The notes under the pieces are model-generated. The model ran no database searches and was not told where the DNA came from. It saw only the letters and a program-made list of their open reading frames with translations. This document shows, in pieces, positions 7,847 to 14,331 of a DNA stretch of 64,000 nucleotides; positions within the stretch are counted from its first letter, which is position 1, and every line of letters starts with the position of its first letter. The position numbers and the translations under genes are program-made. Origin of the DNA: an uncultured Dysosmobacter sp. (GTDB lineage Bacteria; Bacillota; Clostridia; Oscillospirales; Oscillospiraceae). The stretch is taken from the NCBI GenBank assembly GCA_934636905.1, contig CAKUBJ010000004.1, forward strand, positions 1 through 64,000. The letters run 5' to 3'.

Positions 7847-8790
7847 CAGGCCGGATTTTTACGGCGAAGCATCAGGTCTACGACCTGCCGGCGCTGCTGG
7901 AATGGAATGTGAAGCACACGGGGACGGTGCCCTGCGACAGCTGGTCGGTTACGGCGGTATACAGCCCGGACATGGCGGAGCCGCTGAAAACGGCGGCGGG
8001 CTTTGCCGCCATCGAGAACGGCGTGACCCAGCTGCGGGGCATTGTGGACGAATACACCGTGGAACTGGACGAACGGGGACTGACGGTGACGTTGTCCGGG
8101 CGGGGGTATGCCGCCCGGCTGCTGGACAACGAGTCCAGACCGGTGACCTATGAGCAGGTGACACTGCGGGAACTCATCCGCCGTCACGCGGAGCCATACG
8201 GCATCACCTGCGGCGGGGCGACGGAACTGCGCTCTACGGTGCCCTACACCGCCGGTGCCGGGGTCAGCCAATGGAAGGTGATTGCGGAGTTTTGCCGTAC
8301 CTTCGGCGGCTTCCTGCCCCGGTTTGCCAAAACCGGGGAACTGCTGGCGGAGCCGGAGAGGGACAGTGGGAAGCGCATTGCCATCGACGACAGCAGCCCG
8401 CTGCTGCGCTGCCGGCTCCGGGAGGATCACTACGGGGTACTGACGGAGGCACTAGTTATCGACAAGCGGCAGAACATCAGCTATTCCGTAAAAAACCCGG
8501 ACATGATCGCCAAGGGCGGCCAGTGCCGCCGGGTGATTTACACACCCGCCCGCAGCACCTGGGACGCCATGCGCTACACGGGAGAATACCAGATCCGGCA
8601 GTCCCGGCAGGAGGAGTCGGCGGTGACGGTGACGCTGCCGGGCAGCTTCGGCGCGTTTCCCGGAGATCGGGTGGAACTGAAGCTGGAAACGCTGGGGCTG
8701 GCCGGTACCTACCGGGTGGCGGAGACGGAGAACCGCTTCTCCGCCGCGGAGGGTGCGGTGATGCTCTGGACACTGAAGGAGTGTGAATGA
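7843..8790 (+). CDS. Baseplate hub protein (XkdQ/gpD-like)
   Basis: The 315-residue protein resembles the XkdQ group that forms the central hub below the tube. Recognisable parts are the early VYDLPALLEWNVKHTGTVPCDSW strand region (gpD-type split barrel), TVTLSGRGYAARLLDNES, and LRELIRRHAEPYGI. The GTG at 7843 overlaps the upstream TGA. It is followed within two bases by the spike gene. Length is close to PBSX XkdQ (about 325). Intact. Confidence 0.75.
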   Translation: MTGRIFTAKHQVYDLPALLEWNVKHTGTVPCDSWSVTAVYSPDMAEPLKTAAGFAAIENGVTQLRGIVDEYTVELDERGLTVTLSGRGYAARLLDNESRPVTYEQVTLRELIRRHAEPYGITCGGATELRSTVPYTAGAGVSQWKVIAEFCRTFGGFLPRFAKTGELLAEPERDSGKRIAIDDSSPLLRCRLREDHYGVLTEALVIDKRQNISYSVKNPDMIAKGGQCRRVIYTPARSTWDAMRYTGEYQIRQSRQEESAVTVTLPGSFGAFPGDRVELKLETLGLAGTYRVAETENRFSAAEGAVMLWTLKECE

Positions 8791-8791
8791 G

Positions 8792-9202
8792 ATGTGGCTT
8801 GCGGAGAATATGAAGCACACGGCTCCGGCGGCTGATGCCGAGCAGGGCGTTTCCACCATTGTGGGAGAGCAGATGGGCGTGGTGACCCGGGGAGAGGTGC
8901 GGCAGCTGCCGGTTTACGGCCCCGGCGGGTATGTGTGGATGCCGGAGAGCGGCGCCTCCGTGCTGGTCATCAAGGGCGGCCCCGGCGGTGAGGAGCAGTG
9001 CGTCTGCGGCCAGAAGCAGCCGGCGGCGCCCGGAGGGATGCAGCCGGGAGAGGTCTGCCTCTGCGGCCCCGGGGACAGCCGCATCTATCTGCGGAAGAAC
9101 GGAACCATTGAATTGTCGGGACAGGTATCCATTAACGGAACGCTGCTGGTAAACGGGCAGGCTTACAAGCCCTGCTCCTGCGGGGGAGGGGGGATTCTCT
9201 GA
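8792..9202 (+). CDS. Baseplate spike protein (gpV-like) with three CxC motifs
   Basis: Probably the membrane-piercing spike. The PVYGPGGYVWMPESGASVLVIKGG stretch resembles the OB domain of gpV-type spikes, and a short beta-prism-like strand set (IYLRKNGTIELSGQVSING) precedes a Cys-rich tip ending KPCSCGGGGIL. Three CxC pairs are visible (CVCG near 70, CLCG near 90, CSCG near 131). Known spikes bind iron through His at the tip; a Cys-based site here is inference. The start is uncertain: ATG 8792, or GTG 8783 two bases after GGAG. Confidence 0.68.
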   Translation: MWLAENMKHTAPAADAEQGVSTIVGEQMGVVTRGEVRQLPVYGPGGYVWMPESGASVLVIKGGPGGEEQCVCGQKQPAAPGGMQPGEVCLCGPGDSRIYLRKNGTIELSGQVSINGTLLVNGQAYKPCSCGGGGIL

Positions 9203-9543
9203 TGCTGGCATTGGTAAACGGCGATTATCAGGCAAGGGGAAACAGCCTTACTACCGTATCCGGGGAGGAAGCGCTTTTGCAGCGGATTCTGATGAAGCTG
9301 ACGGCACGCCGGGGGCAGTTTCCCTTTATGGAGAACTTCGGCAGCCGACTGTGGACGCTGGGGCAGCTGCGTCCGCCCCAGCGGCAGGCTGCGGCGGAGC
9401 AGTATGTGACGGAAGCGCTGACGGATGAGGCAGGGCTGACGGTGGACAGCGTAACGCTGACGGAGGAGGGCGGGACGGCAAGGCTGACCGCCATTGTCAG
9501 TACGACGGAGACGACGCTGACCGCCGAGGTGACGCTGCAATAG
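9202..9543 (+). CDS. Baseplate wedge protein (gp25/XkdS-like, DUF2634)
   Basis: A 113-residue gp25-like wedge protein that nucleates sheath assembly. Visible features are GEEALLQRILMKLTARRGQFPFMENFGSRLW, where the phage T4 gp25 family has its conserved helix and (G/R)xF-x(3)-FGSxL pattern, followed by two strands. The ATG overlaps the spike gene's TGA by one base. The next gene (J-like) follows after 10 bases with AGGAGGGG as ribosome site. Confidence 0.78.
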   Translation: MLALVNGDYQARGNSLTTVSGEEALLQRILMKLTARRGQFPFMENFGSRLWTLGQLRPPQRQAAAEQYVTEALTDEAGLTVDSVTLTEEGGTARLTAIVSTTETTLTAEVTLQ

Positions 9544-9553
9544 GAGGGGACGC

Positions 9554-10609
9554 ATGAGAACGACAGAGGCAATTTATCAGGAGATGCTGGGAGCGTATGC
9601 CGCCCGGCGGGGCGGACAGCTTCAGGAGGACTGTGAACTTGCGGTGCGCCTGTGGGCGGCAGCTGCCCAGATTCAGGCACTGGAGGCGCAGGCGGAGTGG
9701 GTTCTGGGACAGAGTTTTCCCCAGACGGCCACGGGAGTTTATCTGGATTACCATGCGGCGGTGCGGAATATGACCCGGCAGGCGGCAGGCAGGGCGTCAG
9801 GCAGCCTGACCTTTACCCTGGCCAATGCCCAGACCGGCGCGGTAAGCATTCCGGCGGGGACGGTGTGCATGACGGCAGGCGCCGTCCGGTTCCGCACCAC
9901 GGAGGATGGGGTTATCCCGGCAGGGGAACTCTCCGTCACCGTGGCGGCGGAGGCAGCGGAACCCGGCAGCGGCGGCAATGCGGGAGCAGGGGCCGTCCAT
10001 GTGCTGACGGCCTGCCCGGTGGCGGTAAAATCCGTAACCAACGCTGCCGCGTTTTCCGGGGGTGTTTCCGAAGAGACGGACGAGGAACTGCGGCAGCGGA
10101 TTCTGAGCAGCTACCTGCGTTTGCCCAACGGCGCCAACGCTGCGTGGTACGAGGAAACCGCCTGCCGCCATGAAGGTGTGGCGGCGGCTCGGGTCATCGG
10201 CAGGGCGCGGGGGACGGGCACCGTGGACGTGTATGTGACCACCCCCGGCGGCGCGCCTTCAGAGGAACTGCTGGCGGAACTTCAGGCGGTTTTCCAGAAA
10301 AACCGGGAAATCGCGGTGGACGTGCAGGTAAAAGCGCCGGAGGAGGTTGCCGTAAATGTCAGCGTGTCGCTGGAAACGGCGGAGAATGCGGATTTTGAAA
10401 CCGTAAAGGCGGACACGGAATCCATGCTGGCGGAGTTTTTCGGCGGGAAGCTGCTGGGGAAAGGCGTAACGCTGGCGGAACTGGGAAGCCGGCTTTACGC
10501 CATTCCCGGCGTGAAAAACTACCACCTGACTGCGCCGGCGGCGGATGTGGCACCCAATGACACCGTATTGCCGGTGCTGGGGACGGTCAGCGTAACGGAG
10601 GAAGCATGA
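9554..10609 (+). CDS. Baseplate J-like protein (XkdT)
   Basis: A wedge component that clamps the baseplate around the hub. The 351-residue protein has the baseplate-J signature: TAAAFSGGVSEETDEELRQRIL near residues 160-180 and a C-terminal YAIPGVKNYHLTAPAADVAPND. The N-terminus (MRTTEAIYQEMLGAYAAR) is the usual J-like helix. Start ATG follows AGGAGGGGACGC. The stop overlaps the next ATG (ATGA). Confidence 0.87.
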   Translation: MRTTEAIYQEMLGAYAARRGGQLQEDCELAVRLWAAAAQIQALEAQAEWVLGQSFPQTATGVYLDYHAAVRNMTRQAAGRASGSLTFTLANAQTGAVSIPAGTVCMTAGAVRFRTTEDGVIPAGELSVTVAAEAAEPGSGGNAGAGAVHVLTACPVAVKSVTNAAAFSGGVSEETDEELRQRILSSYLRLPNGANAAWYEETACRHEGVAAARVIGRARGTGTVDVYVTTPGGAPSEELLAELQAVFQKNREIAVDVQVKAPEEVAVNVSVSLETAENADFETVKADTESMLAEFFGGKLLGKGVTLAELGSRLYAIPGVKNYHLTAPAADVAPNDTVLPVLGTVSVTEEA

Positions 10610-11181
10610 ACGGGGAATATGAACGGTATCTGATTCGCCTGCTGGCACCGCTGGGGCTTTATGACCTCAACGGTGCGCAGAACCGGAGCGAACTGGCGGC
10701 ACTGGGGGCGGCACTGGACGGTGTCAGCGCACTGCTGGACACGGTGGAGAGGGAGAGCCTGCTGAATACGGCGGAAGATGAGGGCCTGAGCCGGAGAGAA
10801 GCGCTGTTTGCCAGAAAACCGGCCTCCTCCACCACGCAGGAGCGGCGGGACGCCATTGCGGCGCTGATGCGGATTGGGGAGGACAGCCTGACGCCGGAGG
10901 CCGTCAACGACACCCTGTCCGGCTGCGGCATCCGGGCCAGAGCGGAGGAGAAAGCAGGCGGCCTGCGGGTCACCTTTCCCGGAACCGTCGGGGTTCCACC
11001 GGAGTTCGGCCAGATTCGGCGGATTATTCTGGACATCCTGCCCTGCCATCTGGAAACGGAATTTTACTTCCGCTACCTGACCTGGGCGGAGTGCGAAGCC
11101 ATGGGCTATACCTGGCAGCAGGCGGAAACCGCAGCCCACACCTGGGAGAGTTTTCAGGAGAGTGTTCCGCCGGAGGCGTGA
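10606..11181 (+). CDS. YmfQ/XkdU-like baseplate protein (DUF2313)
   Basis: This 191-residue protein is the usual last baseplate gene before the fibres. It starts with YERYLIRLLAPLGLYDL, has GEDSLTPEAVNDTLSGCGI in the middle and the typical late LPCHLETEFYFRYLTWAECEA. It starts on an ATGA overlap. In related prophages tail fibre, chaperone, holin and amidase genes follow; here only a 25-codon open frame and then repeats follow. Confidence 0.8.
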   Translation: MNGEYERYLIRLLAPLGLYDLNGAQNRSELAALGAALDGVSALLDTVERESLLNTAEDEGLSRREALFARKPASSTTQERRDAIAALMRIGEDSLTPEAVNDTLSGCGIRARAEEKAGGLRVTFPGTVGVPPEFGQIRRIILDILPCHLETEFYFRYLTWAECEAMGYTWQQAETAAHTWESFQESVPPEA

Positions 11182-11184
11182 ACT

Positions 11185-11262
11185 ATGGCGGAGAATATGA
11201 TAGCGTTAAAGCAGCCCCTGTCCGCAGGACAGGGGCTGCTGAGACTGTTGATAAAGTGGTGA
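11185..11262 (+). pseudogene. Possible truncated start of a lost downstream gene (25 codons)
   Basis: GGAGG (in the tail of the YmfQ-like gene) lies 8 bases before an ATG at 11185, giving MAENMIALKQ and stopping at 11262 after running through a terminator hairpin and into a family A repeat. A tail fibre gene is expected here, so this may be its broken 5' end. A chance short frame is equally possible. Confidence 0.3.
11211..11240 (+). terminator. Terminator hairpin, left copy
   Basis: GCAGCCCCTGTCC pairs with GGACAGGGGCTGC (13-bp stem, 3-base loop). The left copy has no T-run, because the family A element begins right after it at 11241; the T-run follows only the identical right copy. Together the two copies look like one terminator whose stem was duplicated when the repeat was inserted. 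Confidence 0.7.
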
Positions 11263-11402
11263 GTTTTCCGCGGCGGTAAGGAAGGGTGTGCGCGGGAAAC
11301 CCAAGAAGGGTGTCCTGCGCCATTAAAATCTATAGTTTTCAGAACTTTATAAAGTTCTGAAAACTGACTCAGCGGGGCGAAAAGACTTTTTCGACACGCT
11401 GA
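11241..11402 (-). repeat. Family A repeat, short form (copy A2), inverted relative to A3
   Basis: The reverse complement of this 162-base segment aligns with both ends and parts of the middle of 51764-52090. Shared blocks include the long palindrome at 11332-11366 (AGTTTTCAGAACTTT and its complement), the TTTTTCGACACGCTGA end and the GAGACTGTTGATAAAG end. It lacks the internal stretch with the covarying hairpin. The two ends form an imperfect terminal inverted repeat (about 13 of 18 positions). It is flanked on each side by the same 30-base hairpin (11211-11240, 11403-11432). Confidence 0.82.
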
Positions 11403-11432
11403 GCAGCCCCTGTCCGCAGGACAGGGGCTGCT
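11403..11432 (+). terminator. Terminator hairpin, right copy with T-run
   Basis: Identical to 11211-11240, followed by TTTTT at 11432-11436, so this copy should terminate transcripts coming from the phage cluster. Confidence 0.78.
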
Positions 11433-11529
11433 TTTTGCATTTGCGGAATTTTGGCGGCAAAACGCCGGATATTTTCGGCTGCTTAACGGATATTGCCGTG
11501 TTTTTTTCAGTGACTGAACGGGAAAACCG

Positions 11530-11800
11530 TTATAATAATGTCTACTGAATAAACCGCTTTGCGGTTTATTCGCGCGGCGGTAGCCGCGCAATTCCATAAA
11601 AGCGGCTTAAAGAGGCCGCTTTTATGGAATTTAGCCATTGTTACAATGCGTATTTCCACTGGTGCGTTGCGGCGCACCAGTGGAAGGTGCAAGGTTTTTA
11701 GACAATTTAGTTCAAAAACCTTGCACTCGAACAAAGCCAAATGGCCTTGAAAGCCTTGGCTTTCAAAGCTTTCTGCTTTGTTCAGTACGCATTATAATAA
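11530..11800. mobile_element. Family B MITE-like multi-hairpin element, copy B1
   Basis: About 270 bases nearly identical to 56083-56351. The ends form an inverted repeat (11530-11553 with 11777-11800; 20 of 24 positions, core TACTGAA). Inside are consecutive hairpins: 11547-11571, 11572-11589, 11590-11631 (17-bp stem), 11636-11648, 11655-11684, 11687-11726 and 11749-11764. No transposase is encoded; minus-strand open frames of about 70 codons are by-products. The 5' end of the PH-domain gene starts about 50 bases to the right, and TATAAT at 11793-11798 in the right end could serve it as a -10 element. Confidence 0.85.
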
Positions 11801-11847
11801 ATATAGAAGTGAAAAGACCGGTATACACAACATGTGGAGGGAAAAGA

Positions 11848-12429
11848 ATGAGCAGTAATCCGAATCAGGGGAAAAATGAAGTTACACAGGGAGTGGAACT
11901 GGGGCAGGACGAACAGATCCTGTGGCAGAGCAAAACGGGACAGTTCAGTCTGCTGTCAGGATTTTACCGCAGTGTGATTCTGAGACAATGGCTGATAAGT
12001 ACCGTGGTGATCCTTGGGCTTATCGGTGCCTATGTGGCGAATGTGGAAGAGATCAGCACCAAGGTGATTGGCATCCTTTTGCTGATTCTGGTTTTTCTGC
12101 TGGTTTCTCCCATCACGGAATGGAAGAAGCTGCAGGGGCAGCAATACATTCTGACCAATCAGCGGGCCATCCTTGTCAAAGGCGGCCGGAGTTTTTTTTC
12201 CATGCCGCTTCAGAACATTGACGATGCACAGCTTGTGCAGATCACACCAAATGAAAACTGTCTGATTCTGGGCAGTAAAATGACGGCGGAGCCGAAGAGA
12301 AGACTGCGCTTCTGGGCTGCAAACCCCCGGGAGGATGTGAATGGCGGGGGCATTTGCGGTTTGGTATTCTACGCCATTCAGGATGCAAACCGTGCGCTGC
12401 AGCTGGTTTCCAGCCACATGGCTGCATAA
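11848..12429 (+). CDS. PH-domain (bPH2-like) membrane protein
   Basis: A 193-residue protein with two adjacent hydrophobic segments (about 48-66 and 76-94; WLISTVVILGLIGAYV and VIGILLLILVFLLV) followed by a pleckstrin-homology-like domain with YILTNQRAILVKGG. This is the YdbS/bPH arrangement: DEQILWQSK before the membrane hairpin and LTNQR after it. Role in the cell is not known. The ATG at 11848 follows TGGAGGG; upstream in-frame codons lie inside the repeat and are not used. A family B element forms its immediate upstream region. Confidence 0.72.
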   Translation: MSSNPNQGKNEVTQGVELGQDEQILWQSKTGQFSLLSGFYRSVILRQWLISTVVILGLIGAYVANVEEISTKVIGILLLILVFLLVSPITEWKKLQGQQYILTNQRAILVKGGRSFFSMPLQNIDDAQLVQITPNENCLILGSKMTAEPKRRLRFWAANPREDVNGGGICGLVFYAIQDANRALQLVSSHMAA

Positions 12430-12448
12430 AGAATACTCTGTCTTTGAA

Positions 12449-12488
12449 AGCAGGAGCAGGAGAACCGTCAGGTTCTCCTGCTCCTGCT
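12449..12488. terminator. Bidirectional terminator between PH-domain and DUF362 genes
   Basis: AGCAGGAGCAGGAGAACC pairs perfectly with GGTTCTCCTGCTCCTGCT around a GTCA loop, between convergent genes. T-rich on the + side is only TGTTTGCTGTT, so termination strength is uncertain. Confidence 0.7.
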
Positions 12489-12509
12489 GTTTGCTGTTCT
12501 GACTTTCCG

Positions 12510-13622
12510 TCAGATTTTTATCAGTTCATAATCCCGGCTGCCGAGGCCGATTTTCTCGCCGTGAATCAGGCAGGCTTCCCAGTCGGTGTCCGGATGCGCC
12601 GCCTTGAAGTGGTCAGTGCAGCCGCAGGCATTCCCTTCGGCAATGACGGAGTTGGGCATCCGGGGCTGAGCCAGCACCGCGTCGATGCAGGCCTGATCCA
12701 GCGCCACGGGATCCAGGGAGGCAAACATCCCCACATTGGGGACGATGGGCACGTCGTTTTCCCCGTGGCAGTCGCAGTTGGGGGATACGTCCATCACCAG
12801 CGACACATGGAAGCAGGGACGGCCGTCCACCACCGCCTTGGCGTACTCGGCAATTTTCCGGTTCAGGATGGCAGGCGCCTCGTCATACATACACTGGATG
12901 GCGTCCTTGGGGCAGACGGCCAGGCACCGGGCGCAGCCCACGCACTTGTCGGTATTGATGGTGGCCTTGTTGTCGGCACCGAAGGTGGGGGCGCCGTGGG
13001 CGCAGATTCTGGCGCAGGCATGGCATCCCACGCACTTCTTCTGCTTGACGAAGGGCTTGCCGGAATTATGCTGCTCCATCTTGCCGGCCCGGGAGCCGCA
13101 GCCCATGCCGATGTTCTTCAGTGTACCGCCGAAGCCCGCCTGCTCATGCCCCTTGAAGTGGGTCAGGGAGACGAACACGTCCGCGTCCATGACGGCGCGG
13201 CCGATTTTGGCCTCCTTTACATACTCACCGCCCTCCACGGGAACCGAAACCTCATCGTTGCCCTTCAGACCGTCGGCAATGATGACGTGGCAGCCGGTGG
13301 AGTAGGGGGTGAAGCCGTTGACATAGGCGGATTCCAGATGATCCAGCGCGTTTTTGCGGCCACCGATGTACAGGGTGTTGCAGTCGGTGAGGAAGGGCTT
13401 GCCGCCCTGTGCCTTCACCAGATCCGCCACGGTTCTGGCCCAGTTGGGACGGAGGTAGGCCATGTTGCCCGGCTCCCCGAAGTGCATTTTGATGGCGACA
13501 TATTTGCCGTCCATGTCCAGATCGCCGAAGCCGGCGGTCATCATCAGCCGCGCCAGCTTCTGCTGAAGGTTCTCCCGCCAGGTGGGGCAGCGGAAGTCTG
13601 CGAAATAAACCTTAGATGCCAT
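12510..13622 (-). CDS. DUF362 protein with two [4Fe-4S] ferredoxin motifs
   Basis: The 370-residue protein has a DUF362 domain (about 1-185 and again at the end; KMHFGEPGNMAYLRP, THFKGHEQAGFGGTLKNIGMG) interrupted by a bacterial ferredoxin insert with CVGCHACARICAHG and CVGCARCLAVCP. An iron-sulfur redox role is likely, the substrate is unknown. Start chosen at 13622 because AAGGAGAATATT precedes this ATG; the frame runs further upstream without a ribosome site. The gene lies 82 bases downstream of a small hypothetical gene on the same strand and they may be cotranscribed. Confidence 0.8.
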   Translation of the reverse strand: MASKVYFADFRCPTWRENLQQKLARLMMTAGFGDLDMDGKYVAIKMHFGEPGNMAYLRPNWARTVADLVKAQGGKPFLTDCNTLYIGGRKNALDHLESAYVNGFTPYSTGCHVIIADGLKGNDEVSVPVEGGEYVKEAKIGRAVMDADVFVSLTHFKGHEQAGFGGTLKNIGMGCGSRAGKMEQHNSGKPFVKQKKCVGCHACARICAHGAPTFGADNKATINTDKCVGCARCLAVCPKDAIQCMYDEAPAILNRKIAEYAKAVVDGRPCFHVSLVMDVSPNCDCHGENDVPIVPNVGMFASLDPVALDQACIDAVLAQPRMPNSVIAEGNACGCTDHFKAAHPDTDWEACLIHGEKIGLGSRDYELIKI

Positions 13623-13704
13623 AATATTCTCCTTATCCGTATTTCTATCTTTCTGCCGGTGAGACGGACAGGGACGCACAGGGTTCAAACAGGAGAAAAT
13701 CCGC

Positions 13705-14121
13705 TTATCCCTCATCCAGATCCACGGTGACGCGGTCAGTGCCGTGGGCGTCAAATTCCGAGAGGTATGCGTCAATCCGCGCCATCAGGGCGGTGTAGTT
13801 TTCCCGGGTCAGGGGCTGGCCGTCCAGATCCCGCAGAGCCAGCTCTTCCGCCAGGATCTCATAGAACACGGTGTCCTCATACTGCTCAATGGCGTCGTGA
13901 ATCCCGCCGTCGGCAAAGGCCCGGGAGGGGATCAGTTCCCCCTTGTACTGCTCCACCAGCTTGGACATTCCATGGGGGAGGCATTGGGAAAACACGGCGC
14001 TTTCCACCTGATCGTACTCCTCAATGCGGTCATCCCCGCGGGTGGAATTTAAGACCCAGTTTCCTATGTACACCAGATCCAGCAGATAGCGGAACTGCCG
14101 ATCCGTCAATTCGAGCTTCAT
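13705..14121 (-). CDS. Hypothetical protein, 138 residues
   Basis: I do not recognise a family. The protein is acidic and helical (YLLDLVYIGNWVLNSTRGDDR; EELALRDLDGQPLTRENY) with no signal peptide or membrane segment, so probably cytosolic. GGGAGGTGGCTCTC precedes the ATG. An extended -10 (TGCTATAAT) lies 37 bases upstream of the start. It is followed by the DUF362 gene. Confidence 0.65.
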   Translation of the reverse strand: MKLELTDRQFRYLLDLVYIGNWVLNSTRGDDRIEEYDQVESAVFSQCLPHGMSKLVEQYKGELIPSRAFADGGIHDAIEQYEDTVFYEILAEELALRDLDGQPLTRENYTALMARIDAYLSEFDAHGTDRVTVDLDEG

Positions 14122-14157
14122 TGAGAGCCACCTCCCATATCCGTTTTGCTGAGAGGT

Positions 14158-14186
14158 ATTATAGCAGAAAGGATCCGGAAAAGCTA
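14158..14186 (-). promoter_or_regulatory. Promoter for the 14121 gene (extended -10)
   Basis: On the minus strand TGCTATAAT (TATAAT at 14158-14163) has a TG extension; the -35 region (around 14181-14186) is weak. Confidence 0.45.
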
Positions 14187-14262
14187 CATAAAAAAGCGGG
14201 CAAAAAGACTAAAATCTGTCTGCCGGCCGCCGGAAGGGGGAGAAAATCGACAGAAGAAAATA

Positions 14263-14291
14263 CCGGCGCCGGGTCACAGACCCGGCGCCGG
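14263..14291 (-). terminator. Terminator after phosphoglucomutase
   Basis: CCGGCGCCGGGTC pairs with GACCCGGCGCCGG (13 bp). Read on the minus strand it is followed by TATTTTCTTCT. It lies 40 bases past the phosphoglucomutase stop. Confidence 0.72.
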
Positions 14292-14331
14292 CGTTGTAAA
14301 ATTCGCTTTTTCAGAACCGCACTTGCGGGGA

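Noticed and set aside
1-11181. Calling the cluster a pure tailocin or an injection system
   Set aside because: Portal, capsid protease and major capsid genes are present, so it encodes a head.
11507-11740. Minus-strand frame of 77 codons, repeated at 55819-56292
   Set aside because: Identical because it lies inside the family B element; it is built from hairpin arms and has no ribosome site.
11530-11800. CRISPR or integron attC array interpretation of the multi-hairpin element
   Set aside because: The hairpins differ from each other and are not regularly spaced repeats, and no integrase or cas gene is near.
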